Shown one piece after another: positions 1 to 9,357 of a stretch of DNA of 64,000 bases. The notes under the pieces were generated by a model that saw nothing but the letters and a program-made list of their open reading frames with translations, was not told the origin of the DNA and did not search any database. Within the stretch, counting starts at the first letter, position 1. Every line of letters begins with the position of its first letter. Origin of the DNA: Plantibacter elymi (nom. nud.) (GTDB lineage: Bacteria; Actinomycetota; Actinomycetes; Actinomycetales; Microbacteriaceae); the NCBI RefSeq assembly GCF_900177795.1, contig NZ_FXWJ01000005.1, positions 1 to 64,000 of the forward strand, written 5' to 3'. A program made the position numbers and the translations under genes.

Positions 1-455
1 GTGGAGTACACGTCGACACCGGTGGAGACCTGCTCGGAGAACTCGCCCTTCAGGTGGTGCGCGAGACCGGTCGCGAACTCCACGACCTCCTGCCCACGGG
101 TGATCTCGCCCAACGCGTCGGACACGACCTTGCCGTGCTCTTCGGTGATGATCTCCGCCAGCTCACCCTTCTTCGCCTCGAGCAGCTCACGGAACTTGAA
201 CACGATCTGCTGACGCTTCGCGAGCGGCAGGTCGCGCCAGGCGGGGAATGCCGCGGCGGCGGATGCGACGGCGTGGTCGATCTCCGACTGGTCCGCGAGC
301 GCGACGTTCTTGGTCGCGACACCGAGTGCCGGGTCGTAGACCGGGGCGGTGCGACCCGAGGTGGACGGGGCCTCGGCTCCGTCGATCCAGTGCGGGACGA
401 CCGGCAGCGAACCGGCGTCGGTGGTGGGGGTGGTGCTCGTGGCGGTGGTGGTCAT
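1..455 (-). CDS. mmsA: CoA-acylating methylmalonate/malonate-semialdehyde dehydrogenase (MmsA family), 3' part outside window
   Basis: N-terminal 151 residues of an aldehyde dehydrogenase of the MmsA type; the rest lies beyond the left edge, so the catalytic Cys and Glu are not visible. The visible part has the usual start of the family: HWIDGAE, then PVYDPALG, then AFPAWRDLPLAKRQQIVFKFRELL and ITEEHGKV. The ATG at 455 is preceded by GGAGCCCTCCGC, a fair ribosome site. Enzymes of this family oxidise malonate or methylmalonate semialdehyde to acetyl- or propionyl-CoA. It follows a class III aminotransferase on the same strand after about 110 bp, which fits beta-alanine breakdown (transamination, then oxidative decarboxylation). 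A general aldehyde dehydrogenase cannot be excluded without the C-terminus. Confidence 0.8.
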   Translation of the reverse strand, partial: MTTTATSTTPTTDAGSLPVVPHWIDGAEAPSTSGRTAPVYDPALGVATKNVALADQSEIDHAVASAAAAFPAWRDLPLAKRQQIVFKFRELLEAKKGELAEIITEEHGKVVSDALGEITRGQEVVEFATGLAHHLKGEFSEQVSTGVDVYS

Positions 456-564
456 GCGGAGGGCTCCTGGGCGTCGTGGGGTGCAGGGGTGCTGGGTGCT
501 GGTCGTGCCGGGACGGGTGCCGGGAGTCCCGACACCGAGTCCCAGAACGAGTCCGGGTCGCCGC

Positions 565-1887
565 TCATGCGCGCAGCTCGTCGAGGGCGGCATCGATGAT
601 TGCGATGCCCGAGGCGACCTCGTCGGCGGTCACGACGGCGGGCGGGACGACGTGGATGCGGTTCTCGCTGATGAACGGCAGGAGGCCGGCCTCGAGCAGG
701 TATGACTTGAACCGACCCATCGCCGCCGCATCGAGCGGTGCGCGGGTGTCGCGGTCCTCGACGAGCTCGACCGCCCAGAACACGCCGCTGCCGCGAACCT
801 CGCCGATGAGCTCGTGGCGCTCGGCGAGGGAGCGGAGCGCGGGCCCGATGTGGTCGGCGCCGATCGCCTTGGCGTGTTCGACGACGCCTTCCTCAGCCAT
901 CGCGGTGAGCGTCGCGACGACACTCGCGGCGGCGAGCGGGTGGCCGGAGTACGTGAGCCCACCGGGGAACACCTGCTCGTCGAAGACGCGGGCGATGTGC
1001 TCGGAGACGATGACGCCACCGAGCGGCACGTAGCCGGAGTTGACGCCCTTCGCGAAGGTGATGAGGTCGGGGCGCACGTCGAACGCGTCGAACGCGAACC
1101 ACTCACCGGTGCGGGCGAAGCCGGCCATGACCTCGTCGAGGATGAGCATGATGCCGTAGCGGTCGGCGATCGCGCGGACCCCCGCGAGGTAGCCGGGCGG
1201 CGGGGTCAGGATGCCGGCGGTGCCCGGAACGGTCTCGAGGAGGATCGCGGCGATCGAGGTGGGGCCTTCCGCCTGGACGGTGCGCTCGAGGTGGCGGAGG
1301 GCGCGCTCCGACTCCTCCTCCGGCGTCGTCGCCCAGAACTCGGTGCGGTAGAGATACGGGCCGAACACGTGCACGTGACCGCGCGCGTACTCGTTGGGGA
1401 TGCGGCGCCAGTCGCCCGTCGCCACGATGGCCGCGCCCGTGTTGCCGTGGTACGAGCGGTAGGTCGAGATGACCTTGTCGCGGCCGGTGGCGATGCGCGC
1501 CATGCGGATCGCGTTCTCGTTCGCGTCGGCGCCGCCATTGGTGAAGAAGACCTTCTCGAAGCCCTCGGGCGCACGCTCGAGGATGAGCCGCGCCGCCTCG
1601 GCACGGGTCGCGTTCGCCGCAGCGGGCGCGATCGTCGTGAGCTGCGCCGCCTGCTCCTGGATCGCCGCGACCACCTTCGGGTGCTGGTACCCGAGGTTCA
1701 CGTTGACCAGCTGGCTGGAGAAGTCGAGGTAGTGGCGTCCGTCGTGGTCCCACACGGTGCTGCCGAGCCCACCCGCGATGGGGAGCGGCTTGAGCGTGCT
1801 CTGGGCGGACCAGGAGTGCAGCACGCGCTGGGTGTCGGCGTCGCGGACGCCGGCGTTGTCGAGGCCGGAGAGGAAGTCATTGATCAC
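565..1887 (-). CDS. Class III PLP-dependent aminotransferase (beta-alanine/omega-amino acid type)
   Basis: About 440 residues, the normal size for class III (omega) aminotransferases. Visible are the cofactor region FFTNGGADANENAIRMAR, the YRSYHGNTGAA segment, LILDEVMAGFARTGEWFA holding the PLP-pyridine Asp, and TFAKGVNSGYVPLG with the Schiff-base Lys. The frame stays open to 1992, but that would run into the divergent PucR gene; I place the start at the GTG at 1887 because VINDFLSGLDNAGVRDAD aligns with the usual N-terminus. An ATG at 1923 is the alternative; neither has a strong ribosome site. With MmsA downstream it probably converts beta-alanine (or a similar omega-amino acid) to the semialdehyde. 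Divergent PucR is the likely regulator. Exact substrate not decidable from sequence. Confidence 0.85.
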   Translation of the reverse strand: MINDFLSGLDNAGVRDADTQRVLHSWSAQSTLKPLPIAGGLGSTVWDHDGRHYLDFSSQLVNVNLGYQHPKVVAAIQEQAAQLTTIAPAAANATRAEAARLILERAPEGFEKVFFTNGGADANENAIRMARIATGRDKVISTYRSYHGNTGAAIVATGDWRRIPNEYARGHVHVFGPYLYRTEFWATTPEEESERALRHLERTVQAEGPTSIAAILLETVPGTAGILTPPPGYLAGVRAIADRYGIMLILDEVMAGFARTGEWFAFDAFDVRPDLITFAKGVNSGYVPLGGVIVSEHIARVFDEQVFPGGLTYSGHPLAAASVVATLTAMAEEGVVEHAKAIGADHIGPALRSLAERHELIGEVRGSGVFWAVELVEDRDTRAPLDAAAMGRFKSYLLEAGLLPFISENRIHVVPPAVVTADEVASGIAIIDAALDELRA

Positions 1888-1949
1888 TCCTGCAGCCTGG
1901 CAAGCGACGCGACCGATGTACATGGCGGGATCGGTGATAGCTTCGGCAC

Positions 1950-3512
1950 ATGTCCACCACTTCAGTGATCGCTGGCGAGGTCGGCCGTGCATCCTCCAAC
2001 GTGTCCCTGCGCACGCTCATGGCCGAACCGGTCTTCAAGCTCGGCCTCGTCGTCGCAGGAGACGCCGACGTCCTCGACCGCGACATCGCCTGGGTGCACA
2101 GCTCCGACCTCGGCGACCCGACGCCCTGGCTGGAGCCCGGTCAGCTACTCCTCACCGACGGCATGCAGTTCACCGGCGAGATGAGCGACGAGCTCGCCGA
2201 CCGCCGCGCCGACGAGTACGTCCGCCGCCTCTCCGCCCGGGGCGTGCTCGCGCTCGGGTTCGCCACCGGGATCATCCACGCCGACATCCCGCAGCGGCTC
2301 GTCGAGGCATGCGAGCGTCACGGGTTCACTCTGCTCGAGGTGGGGGAGCGGACCCCGTTCATCGGCATCATCCGGTTCGTCGCCGACGCAGTCGCAGCCG
2401 CGCGCGTGGCGTCGCTCGAGTGGTCGCTCGCCGCCCAGCGTGCGGTCGCGAGGGCGGCGCTCCGACCCGACGGCCTGACGGCGATCCTCGCGGAACTGGG
2501 GCAGCAGCTCGGCTGCTGGGTCGCGCTCTACGACGCGCTCGGCAACCGGGTCACCACGAGGACGCGCGAGCCGGTGCCGGAGGGCGTGGAGGCCGCTGTC
2601 GCCGAGGTGCTGCGCCGCGGATCCCGAGCCGGCCTGCACCTCGCGGACGGAGCGGAGGGCGCGACGCTGCTGACGCTCGGTCGCCGGGGCGAGCTGCGGG
2701 GCATCCTCGCCGTCGGCTCCAGCGTGCCGCTCGACCACGCCGAGCACGACCTCGTCTCCAGCGTCATCGGCCTCGCGAGCATCGCCCTCGAGCAGCACAG
2801 CGCCCTCGACCTCGCACGCCGGCAGCTGCGCTCCGGGCTCCTCGAGCTGCTGCTCTCCGGGGACCGCGCCGTCGCCGAGCGCACCGCCCAGCGGCTCTGG
2901 GGGCCGCTGCCGCCCGACCCGATCCGCGTCGCCGTGGTCGACATCCCCGTGGGTGAGCTGGGCTTCCTCTCGGAACTCGACGTGCAGGCCGCGGCGCATG
3001 GCGGCAAGCTGTTCTTCGCCGAGCAGGACGAACGGATCGTCATCGTGTCGAGCGACGCGGACACCGGACTCTGGGACGCCGTCGTCGGCCGCCACGGGCT
3101 GTCGGGTGGGGTGTCGGCGATGACGAGCTGGGAGGGTTTGCGGAACGGGCTGGCCGAGGCGGAGCGGGCGCGCGCGTCGGCCGGGGAGACGCCGCGGCTC
3201 GTGCGATACGAGGCGCTCGCCGAGCAGGGGTTGCTCGGGTTGCTGAGCGCCTCGGGCGGGTCGGTGCTGGCGAACCGGCTGCTGGAGCCGTTGGGCGGGC
3301 TCGGAGCCGAGGCTCGGGCGGTCCACGTGGAGACGGCCCGGGCGTGGTTGGAGTCGAACTGCGTGACCGATCAGGCTGCTGGCCGACTCGGGATCCACCG
3401 GCAGACCCTCCGCGCGCGCATCACCACGCTGGAGTCGCTGCTCGACCTCGACCTCTCGCGCTTCGGCGACCGCGCCGAGCTGTGGAGCGCCCTCCAGCTC
3501 ACCGACGGCTGA
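1950..3512 (+). CDS. PucR-family transcriptional regulator (CdaR type)
   Basis: 520 residues with the three-part layout of PucR/CdaR activators: an N-terminal PucR sensor domain (about 20-140, starting LRTLMAEPVFKLGLVVAG), a middle region of the degenerate GGDEF type, and a C-terminal HTH_30 domain (about 455-515) with TARAWLESNCVTDQAAGRLGIHRQTLRARI. Members control purine, amino-acid and sugar-acid catabolism, usually from next to their targets. It is divergent from the aminotransferase/MmsA pair, so it probably controls them. The ATG at 1950 follows the -10 hexamer TAGCTT (1938-1943) after six bases, so the message is probably leaderless; no ribosome site is present. Effector unknown. Confidence 0.9.
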   Translation: MSTTSVIAGEVGRASSNVSLRTLMAEPVFKLGLVVAGDADVLDRDIAWVHSSDLGDPTPWLEPGQLLLTDGMQFTGEMSDELADRRADEYVRRLSARGVLALGFATGIIHADIPQRLVEACERHGFTLLEVGERTPFIGIIRFVADAVAAARVASLEWSLAAQRAVARAALRPDGLTAILAELGQQLGCWVALYDALGNRVTTRTREPVPEGVEAAVAEVLRRGSRAGLHLADGAEGATLLTLGRRGELRGILAVGSSVPLDHAEHDLVSSVIGLASIALEQHSALDLARRQLRSGLLELLLSGDRAVAERTAQRLWGPLPPDPIRVAVVDIPVGELGFLSELDVQAAAHGGKLFFAEQDERIVIVSSDADTGLWDAVVGRHGLSGGVSAMTSWEGLRNGLAEAERARASAGETPRLVRYEALAEQGLLGLLSASGGSVLANRLLEPLGGLGAEARAVHVETARAWLESNCVTDQAAGRLGIHRQTLRARITTLESLLDLDLSRFGDRAELWSALQLTDG

Positions 3513-3555
3513 CGGATTCGCGCGTCGTGCACCCTCGTTCCCAGAGCCACCCCTT

Positions 3556-3625
3556 CGGTCCCTGAGCTTGTCGAAGGGCGGTGGTCATCGGGGCGCGACT
3601 GCACTTCGACAGGCTCAGTGACCGG
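3556..3625. repeat. REP-like inverted pair
   Basis: Forward element CCCTGAGCTTGTCGAAGG and, about 25 bp on, its inverted partner CACTTCGACAGGCTCAGTGA. The two can form a stem. It lies between the convergent PucR gene and hicB and may act as a terminator. Same family as many other intergenic copies here. Confidence 0.85.
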
Positions 3626-3679
3626 ATGGGGCTCAGAGAGCGGGGGAGGGCCTCGGTGGGGGCTGTTGATCGACGAGCG

Positions 3680-4099
3680 TCAGTGCACGAGTTGGCTCAC
3701 ACGTTGCACTGAGACGCCGAAGACGGCCGCGGCGTCGCTCTGGCTGGCTCCCTTGGCGATGAGGCTCAGGACGGCCTCGCGGCGCTTCCGCGCTGCCTCG
3801 CGCACCTGCTGGCGTGCCTGCTCTTCAAGGGTGTTGGATTCGCTCCAGAGACCGACCGCCTCGTCCCGGACCGTCACAACGACGTCCCCGTCATAGTCAT
3901 CGAGATCGAGCCACAGTGCCGCGACGTCGCGGGCCGCTGCAGCGATGTCCTTGAACCGCTTCGCTGAGCCCATGGCGACGATCCGGTGTCCCGCGCCTCG
4001 GGGGGAGTCGGTGGTGAGCGCGGGGATCTCGAACGTCCACCACTTGCCGTCGAGGTAGGTCACGACGTCGAGCGTCTTGGTCACGGTTGCTGCGGTCAT
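3680..4099 (-). CDS. hicB: HicB-family antitoxin with C-terminal helix-turn-helix
   Basis: 139 residues. The N-terminal half (YLDGKWWTFEIPAL... GHRIVAMG... FKDIAAAARDVAALWLDLD) looks like the partly degraded RNase H fold of HicB. The C-terminal part (about 110-138, AKGASQSDAAAVFGVSVQRVSQLV) is a helix-turn-helix that would bind the promoter of the pair. It sits 48 bp downstream of hicA on the same strand, the usual hicA-hicB order. Its job would be to neutralise the HicA ribonuclease and repress the operon. The HicB fold is divergent, so the call leans on context as well as sequence. Confidence 0.7.
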   Translation of the reverse strand: MTAATVTKTLDVVTYLDGKWWTFEIPALTTDSPRGAGHRIVAMGSAKRFKDIAAAARDVAALWLDLDDYDGDVVVTVRDEAVGLWSESNTLEEQARQQVREAARKRREAVLSLIAKGASQSDAAAVFGVSVQRVSQLVH

Positions 4100-4147
4100 G
4101 CGCGGGCCTCCTGATTGTCTGTCGGGGCGGTCGAGCGGTGCGGTGCT

Positions 4148-4378
4148 CTACTTCCACCCGCTCGGCGCATCCGGGAACATCTCGATGAGCTGCTTCACGA
4201 TTCCGGCCGACGCCTCGTGATGTGGAATCGTCAGGTACTCGCGACCGTTCTCGGGATTCCCCCATTTCTCGTGGGAGCCCTTCTGCTGCCGGAGCAGCAC
4301 CCAGCCTTTCGAGCTGAGGAACTTCACCACATCGCGGTACTTCTGTGGCCTCGGTATGATCGTACTCAAGCCCCCCAT
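4148..4378 (-). CDS. hicA: HicA-family mRNA interferase toxin
   Basis: 76 residues with the small dsRBD-like HicA fold: PRPQKYRDVVKFLSSKGW, then LRQQKGSHEKW with the catalytic His (about residue 36), then an EYLTIPHHEASAGIVKQLIE tail that matches HicA closely. These toxins cleave mRNA and stop translation until HicB binds them. The frame is open upstream to 4426; I use the ATG at 4378 because the sequence before it (rich in Arg and Trp) is not HicA-like. No clear ribosome site. First gene of a two-gene toxin-antitoxin operon. Confidence 0.8.
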   Translation of the reverse strand: MGGLSTIIPRPQKYRDVVKFLSSKGWVLLRQQKGSHEKWGNPENGREYLTIPHHEASAGIVKQLIEMFPDAPSGWK

Positions 4379-4856
4379 TGATTTCAAGATGAAGAGGGGT
4401 CTAGAGAGTTGATGCCACCGACGCAACTCGACCGTGCCCCAGACTGACGAGCCTCGCCCTCCTCGAAAGGCTAGCTCGCGACGTCATCGCACCTGATCGG
4501 GTGCGCACGCCCTGTGGACAACGGGAGTGATGCACGCCCTGTGGCGGACGTTCGGTTACCGAGCACAGCGCGGACACCGAGCTTGTCGAGGTGCGTACGA
4601 GGCACTTCGACAAGCTCAGTGTCCGGAAAGCGTTCCGCGGGTGAGGAGCGCGGTGAGCGGGTGCACCGTGTCCCGGTTTTCGCGCGCACCCCATTCCGGT
4701 CCCTGAGCTTGTCGAAGGGCGGTCGACATGGGGCGGGACCGCACTTCGACAGGCTCAGTGACCGGATGGCGGCGTCAGTGACCGGATGGCGGCGTCAGTG
4801 GCCGGACGGGGCGTCAGCGACCGGTGGTGCGAGCTCAGCGACCGGGGCCGACGCAC
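4379..4856. repeat. Gene-free stretch with REP-like elements and a 20-bp tandem array
   Basis: No gene seen. It holds an inverted pair at 4571-4625 (ACCGAGCTTGTCGAGG facing CTTCGACAAGCTCAGTGT), a standard pair at 4696-4766, and from about 4756 to 4840 a decaying tandem array with a period of about 20 bp based on CAGTGACCGGATGGCGGCGT. The array looks like repeated duplication of the end of a REP element. It separates hicA from the downstream end of the next catabolic operon. Confidence 0.8.
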
Positions 4857-6236
4857 CTACGCGATGCGGATGAGCTTCTTGTTGACGAACTCGTCCATCG
4901 CGGGCTTGCCCATCTCGCGGCCGGTGCCGGAGCGCTTGACGCCGCCGAAGGGCAGCTCCACCGCGTCGCCGAGGACGAGGTTGATCCACACCATGCCGGC
5001 GTCGATCCCGTCCGCGACCCGCAGCGCCTGCTCCTGGTCGGTCGTGTACACGTAGGAGCCGAGACCGAACGGGGTGTCGTTCGCGAGGCGCACGGCCTCC
5101 TCCTCGGACGCGACCCGGTACAGCGAGGCCACGGGACCGAAGAACTCCTCGTGGAACGCGTCCATCTCGGGCGTCACGTCGGTGAGCACGGCCGGCGGGA
5201 AGAAGTTCCCATCCGGTTCGCCCGATGCCAGGATCGTCGCGCCCTGCGCCTTCGCGCGGCCGAGCTGCTCGCCGAGTCGCTCGGTCGCGGCGGCCGACGA
5301 CAGTGGGCCGAGCTGCGTGCTCTCCGCCATCGGGTCGGCCGGCGCGTTCGCGGTGAAGACCTCGGTGAACTTCGCGGCGAAGTCGTCGAACAGTTCGTCG
5401 ATGATGATGAACCGCTTAGCGGCGTTGCAGGACTGACCGTTGTTGTCGATGCGGGCGTTGACGGCGTCCTGGACGGCGGCGTCGAGGTCGTCGGTCGACA
5501 GCAGGATGAACGGGTCGGACCCGCCGAGCTCGAGCACGACCTTCTTGAGGTGCTTGCCGGCCAGCTCGGCGACGGCGGAACCGGCGCGCTCCGAACCGGT
5601 GACCGAGACGCCCTGCACGCGCGGGTCGGCGATGACCGTCGCGATCTGGTCGTTCGTGGCGAAGATGTTCACGTACACGGAGTCGTGGGCGCCCAGCTCG
5701 GCTTCGGCGTCGTCGAAGATCTGCGCGATCGCCAGCGCCGACTCGGGGCACTGCGGGGCGTGCTTGAGGAGGATCGTGTTGCCGTTGACGACGTTCGGCC
5801 CGACGAACCGCGCCACCTGGTAGTACGGGAAGTTCCACGGCATGATGCCGAGCAGCACGCCCAGCGACGCACGACGGATGAACGCCGAGCCGGTGCCGTC
5901 GGACAGCTCGATCGGTTCGTCGGCGGAGAACGCCTCGCCGTTGTCGGCGTAGTACTGGTAGATCGCGGCGGCGAAGTCGACCTCACCGAGCGCCTGCTCG
6001 TAGGTCTTGCCCATCTCGCGGACGGCGATCTCGGCCAGCTGCTCGCGACGCTCCGTGTGCAGGGCGGCGACGCGGGCGATGAGCGCAGCGCGGTCGACGA
6101 CGGGAGCGCGACGCGACCACTCCTCGTGGGCGGCGGACGCGGCGGTGATCGCCTGCTGCAGCTCCTCGTCCGTGATCGTCGGGTAGTCGCGGAGAGTCTC
6201 TCCGGTCGCGGGGTTGACGACGGCGTAGTCGCTCAC
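4857..6236 (-). CDS. gabD: NAD(P)-dependent aldehyde dehydrogenase, succinate-semialdehyde type
   Basis: 459 residues, the size of GabD-like enzymes. It has the cofactor segment GIMPWNFPYYQVARF, the catalytic Glu in VVLELGGSDPFIL and the nucleophilic Cys in DNNGQSCNAAKRF, and ends GVKRSGTGREMGKPAMDEFVNKKL, typical of the SSADH group. The GTG at 6236 is preceded by AAAGGAGCACACCA, a strong ribosome site, so I reject the longer open frame up to 6365. It oxidises succinate semialdehyde, or a related aldehyde, to the acid. Downstream of an amine oxidoreductase and permease on the same strand, it probably takes the 4-carbon aldehyde of polyamine/GABA catabolism to succinate. Confidence 0.85.
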   Translation of the reverse strand: MSDYAVVNPATGETLRDYPTITDEELQQAITAASAAHEEWSRRAPVVDRAALIARVAALHTERREQLAEIAVREMGKTYEQALGEVDFAAAIYQYYADNGEAFSADEPIELSDGTGSAFIRRASLGVLLGIMPWNFPYYQVARFVGPNVVNGNTILLKHAPQCPESALAIAQIFDDAEAELGAHDSVYVNIFATNDQIATVIADPRVQGVSVTGSERAGSAVAELAGKHLKKVVLELGGSDPFILLSTDDLDAAVQDAVNARIDNNGQSCNAAKRFIIIDELFDDFAAKFTEVFTANAPADPMAESTQLGPLSSAAATERLGEQLGRAKAQGATILASGEPDGNFFPPAVLTDVTPEMDAFHEEFFGPVASLYRVASEEEAVRLANDTPFGLGSYVYTTDQEQALRVADGIDAGMVWINLVLGDAVELPFGGVKRSGTGREMGKPAMDEFVNKKLIRIA

Positions 6237-6399
6237 TGGTGTGCTCCTTTGTCTGAGGTGCTGCTGGTGCGGTGCGGTGTCCGTTGCGGGCCGACGCGAG
6301 CTGTGCGGGTTCGACGTGAGCGGGACCACCACCTGCACCGTATCGAACCAGGCTCCGCCTGTCATGGGTTGGACTGCGGCTCCTGCGTCGAAACCCGGC

Positions 6400-7833
6400 T
6401 CAGGAGTCGAAGCCCAGCCCGACGGCGTCCATCGTGCGGAGCCAGAGCCCGCGCTTGCCCTCGTTGCGGTCGGCCCGGGCCATCTCCGACAGCGAGATGC
6501 GCGCGCCGATGAACGCGAGCGGGTCGGGCGGGAACGGCGTCGGCTTCTTCTGGACGAAGTCCATCGTCGTGCGCTCGGTCGGCGTGCCGGCGAGGAGGTC
6601 CAGCATGACGTTCGCGCCGTACCGCGTCGCCCCGACGCCGAGGCCGGTGAACCCGGCCGCGTGCGCGACCTTGCCGCCGTGCGCGGTCTCGAAGAAGGAG
6701 AAGAACCGCCCGCAGGTGTCGATCGCGCCGCCCCACTTATGGGAGAAGCCGAGGTCGGCGAGCTGCGGGTAGGTGTGGGCGAAGTGGGCGGCGAGCTTGA
6801 GGAAGGACTCCTCGCGCTGGTCGAACCGCGGCTCGACCCGCCCGCCGTAGTTGTAGACCGCGTCGTAGCCGCCGTACAGGATGCGGGTCGAGCCGTTCGC
6901 GTCGGTCGTGAGCCGCGAGTAGTGGAAGCGGTTGTCGAGGTCGGAGATGCCCTGCCGGCCCTTCCAACCCAGGCTCTCGAGCTGCTCGGCGGAGAGCGGG
7001 TTCGTCATGAGCGCGTAGTCGTAGACCGGCACCGTGTACTTCCGGGCACTCGGGATGAGGGCCTTGAAGACGTTGGTACCGAGGGCGACGTGCTTCGCGA
7101 CGACCGAGCCGTGCGTCGTCGTGAGGGTGACCGACGTCGCGTCCGACCGGATCGAGCGGACGTGCGTGTACTCGTGGATCTCCACACCCAGGTCGAGGCA
7201 GACGCGTCGCAGCTCCCACGCCAGCTTGGCCGGGTTGACGAGCGCCGCACCGGTGGGCTCGAACAGGCCGGCCTGGAAGATCGGCGAGTGGACCTCCGCT
7301 TGCATCGCCTCGCGGTCGAGGAACCGGGCGCCGTGCTCCTCGGCGCTCTCCCGCAACCAGTCGACGTGGTGTGGGGCCGTCGCCGCCTGCAGCAGGCCCG
7401 TCTCCTCCCAGTCGCAGTCCATGCCGTACCGGGCGATGGTCTCGCCGATCTCGCGCAGGTTCTCGCGTCCCCGCTCCTCCAGGCGGTCGAACTCGTGCGG
7501 CAGGCGGCTCTTGCCGTTCGACGATCCGTGGGTGAGGCTCGGCTCGCAGAACCCGCCGTTGCGACCGGACGCCGCCCACGCGATGCGCCGGCCCTCGAGG
7601 AGCACGACCCGGCGGTCCGGGTCGCGCTCCTTCGCGAGCAGGGCGGTCCACAGGCCCGAGTACCCACCACCGACGATCGCCAGGTCCGTCTCGACGTCCG
7701 CTTCGAGGCGGGGGAGCGGAGCGGGCCGTGCCGGGTCGTCGAGCCAGTACGGCTCCGGTTCGGCCGACGCCAGCTGCTCCCGCAGGTGTGCGGTGTCGGC
7801 GAGCTCTTCGGCCAGTTCGTAGGTGGTTCTCAT
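6400..7833 (-). CDS. FAD-dependent amine oxidoreductase (DAO superfamily, PuuB-like)
   Basis: 477 residues. A Rossmann FAD motif VETDLAIVGGGYSGLWTALLAKE is at about 50-70, followed by VVLLEGRRIAWAASGRNGGFCEP as in gamma-glutamylputrescine oxidase and related amine oxidases. The C-terminal part WGGAIDTCGRFFSFF... HAAGFTGLGVGATRYGANVMLDLL carries the second flavin contact. The enzyme would oxidise an amine to an aldehyde with release of ammonia or amine. Its position between the permease and the semialdehyde dehydrogenase fits polyamine catabolism. No gamma-glutamylputrescine synthetase is in the window, so whether the substrate is glutamylated is unknown. Start ATG at 7833 is only about 48 bp after the permease stop. 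Confidence 0.85.
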   Translation of the reverse strand: MRTTYELAEELADTAHLREQLASAEPEPYWLDDPARPAPLPRLEADVETDLAIVGGGYSGLWTALLAKERDPDRRVVLLEGRRIAWAASGRNGGFCEPSLTHGSSNGKSRLPHEFDRLEERGRENLREIGETIARYGMDCDWEETGLLQAATAPHHVDWLRESAEEHGARFLDREAMQAEVHSPIFQAGLFEPTGAALVNPAKLAWELRRVCLDLGVEIHEYTHVRSIRSDATSVTLTTTHGSVVAKHVALGTNVFKALIPSARKYTVPVYDYALMTNPLSAEQLESLGWKGRQGISDLDNRFHYSRLTTDANGSTRILYGGYDAVYNYGGRVEPRFDQREESFLKLAAHFAHTYPQLADLGFSHKWGGAIDTCGRFFSFFETAHGGKVAHAAGFTGLGVGATRYGANVMLDLLAGTPTERTTMDFVQKKPTPFPPDPLAFIGARISLSEMARADRNEGKRGLWLRTMDAVGLGFDS

Positions 7834-7881
7834 GGTGGGTCCCCTGTGGTGCGTGGTTCGGTGCGGTCGCGTGGTGCGCGG

Positions 7882-9357
7882 TCAGTCGGTGCGGGCGGCG
7901 TCGGTGCGTTCGGCGTCGGCACGCGGGGTTCCGGTGGATGCCCCGCCGGTCCCGAGCCCCGCGTCGCGCTTGGTGCTCCGCTGCACGAACAGCCAGATCA
8001 CGACGCCCAGCGCGAGCAGCCCGAGCGCGATGCCGAGCTCGAGGAACCCGCCGTACCCCGTCGTGGAGAACCCGGTCGCGCCGACGATGAGGATGATCGC
8101 GAGGATGACCGACAGCACGACCGACAGCGGCACGAAGAAGCGCGGCAGGCGGATCGGGCGGACGGCGTCGGGGCGGTCCTTGCGCAGCAGGAAGAAGCCG
8201 GAGACGGCGAAGAAGTGCGTGAGGATGTAGCCGAGGTTGCCGGTCACGATGATCGCGAGCGGGTTCTGCAGCACGACGAGGATCACGACGTTCATGACGA
8301 GCATCACGTTGAGCGAGCGGAACGGCACACCGCGACGGTTCAGCACGCCGAGTGACGGGACGGTGACGCGCTCCTTGCCCATGTTGAACAGCACGCGCGA
8401 GGCGTCGGCCACCGAGGTGGTCATGATGAGCAGCAGCGAAGCGATGAGGCAGAGGACCATGACGTCCGCGGCGCCACCGACGAGCGAGGCGAAGCTGGCG
8501 ACGAAGAAGGTCGCCGGGTTGTCGGCGATCGCCGCTTCACCCGCGTAGCCGCCGAGGGTCAGCGGGATGACGAAGAAGACGCCGAGGCAGAAGAGGACGG
8601 AGGCCTTGATCGCCTTGGTCGTGTCCTTCACCGAGTCGCGGTACTCCGGGGCGAAGGTCGCGCAGACCTCGATGCCGAAGGTGGTCCACGCCATGATGTA
8701 CAGCCAGACGATCGCGGTGTGCAGGCCCTCGATGCCTTCGAGCTTCCAGGTGAGGTCGAGCGGTGCCCAGTCGGCGCTGAAGAGCGGGAAGACGATGAAC
8801 ACGAACAGCGGGATGAGCAGGATGCCCGCCGTGATGTAGACGAACGCCATCGTGACGCGGACGCCGATGACGTTGATGAGGTACATCACGCCGATGACGC
8901 CGAGCCCGACGAGGATCGGGAAGGTGATGGAGATCGGGCCGAGCTGGATCACCCAGTCCTCGTTCGGGAACCACTGCGCCTGGATGAGTGCACCGGTGAC
9001 CGCACCGTAGGTGGCGAGGTTGGTGCCCCAGGGGAGCCAGTAGCCGACGCCCGTGATCGGTGCGACCCAGGGTGCACGCGACTTCCACGCTTCGGCCGCG
9101 TAGTGCGCGATGCCGCCTGAGGAGTTCGGGAACATGGTGGCGAGCTCGGTGTAGATCCAGTTCACGCCCATGGCGAGGATCATGGAGATCGCCCACAGGA
9201 CGGCGGCCCCCCAGCCGCCGAGGCCGGTGATGGAGGCGCCGAGGGTGGCGATGAGCGCGGCTGGCATGGTCATCGCCATGGCGAAACCGTCGAACCAGCG
9301 CATCCGTTTGGGCAGGTGCGTGGTCTCGTCGGTGCTGGTGACGTGTTCGGTCGACAT
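7882..9357 (-). CDS. APC-superfamily amino acid/polyamine permease
   Basis: 491 residues with about 12 hydrophobic segments, beginning after a short polar N-terminus (MRWFDGFAMAMTMPAALIATLGASITGLGGWGAAVLWAI). The first helix pair with its Gly-rich break and the sequence PNSSGGIAHYAAEAW are typical of APC transporters. The open frame extends to 9618, but the ATG at 9357 fits the family start and is preceded by GAGAAGAGCCC. The C-terminal tail is polar and cytoplasmic. It probably imports the amine or amino acid processed by the two downstream enzymes. It is divergent from another aldehyde dehydrogenase, with which it shares a 240-bp regulatory region. Confidence 0.88.
   Translation of the reverse strand: MSTEHVTSTDETTHLPKRMRWFDGFAMAMTMPAALIATLGASITGLGGWGAAVLWAISMILAMGVNWIYTELATMFPNSSGGIAHYAAEAWKSRAPWVAPITGVGYWLPWGTNLATYGAVTGALIQAQWFPNEDWVIQLGPISITFPILVGLGVIGVMYLINVIGVRVTMAFVYITAGILLIPLFVFIVFPLFSADWAPLDLTWKLEGIEGLHTAIVWLYIMAWTTFGIEVCATFAPEYRDSVKDTTKAIKASVLFCLGVFFVIPLTLGGYAGEAAIADNPATFFVASFASLVGGAADVMVLCLIASLLLIMTTSVADASRVLFNMGKERVTVPSLGVLNRRGVPFRSLNVMLVMNVVILVVLQNPLAIIVTGNLGYILTHFFAVSGFFLLRKDRPDAVRPIRLPRFFVPLSVVLSVILAIILIVGATGFSTTGYGGFLELGIALGLLALGVVIWLFVQRSTKRDAGLGTGGASTGTPRADAERTDAARTD

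Noticed and set aside
1887-1992. Longer aminotransferase start at 1992
   Set aside because: It would lie inside the PucR coding region and add residues unlike the family; the GTG at 1887 fits the conserved N-terminus.
4401-4694. Short minus-strand frames between hicA and the repeat array
   Set aside because: They read through REP elements (peptides such as LVEVPRTHLDKLG) and have no start signals.
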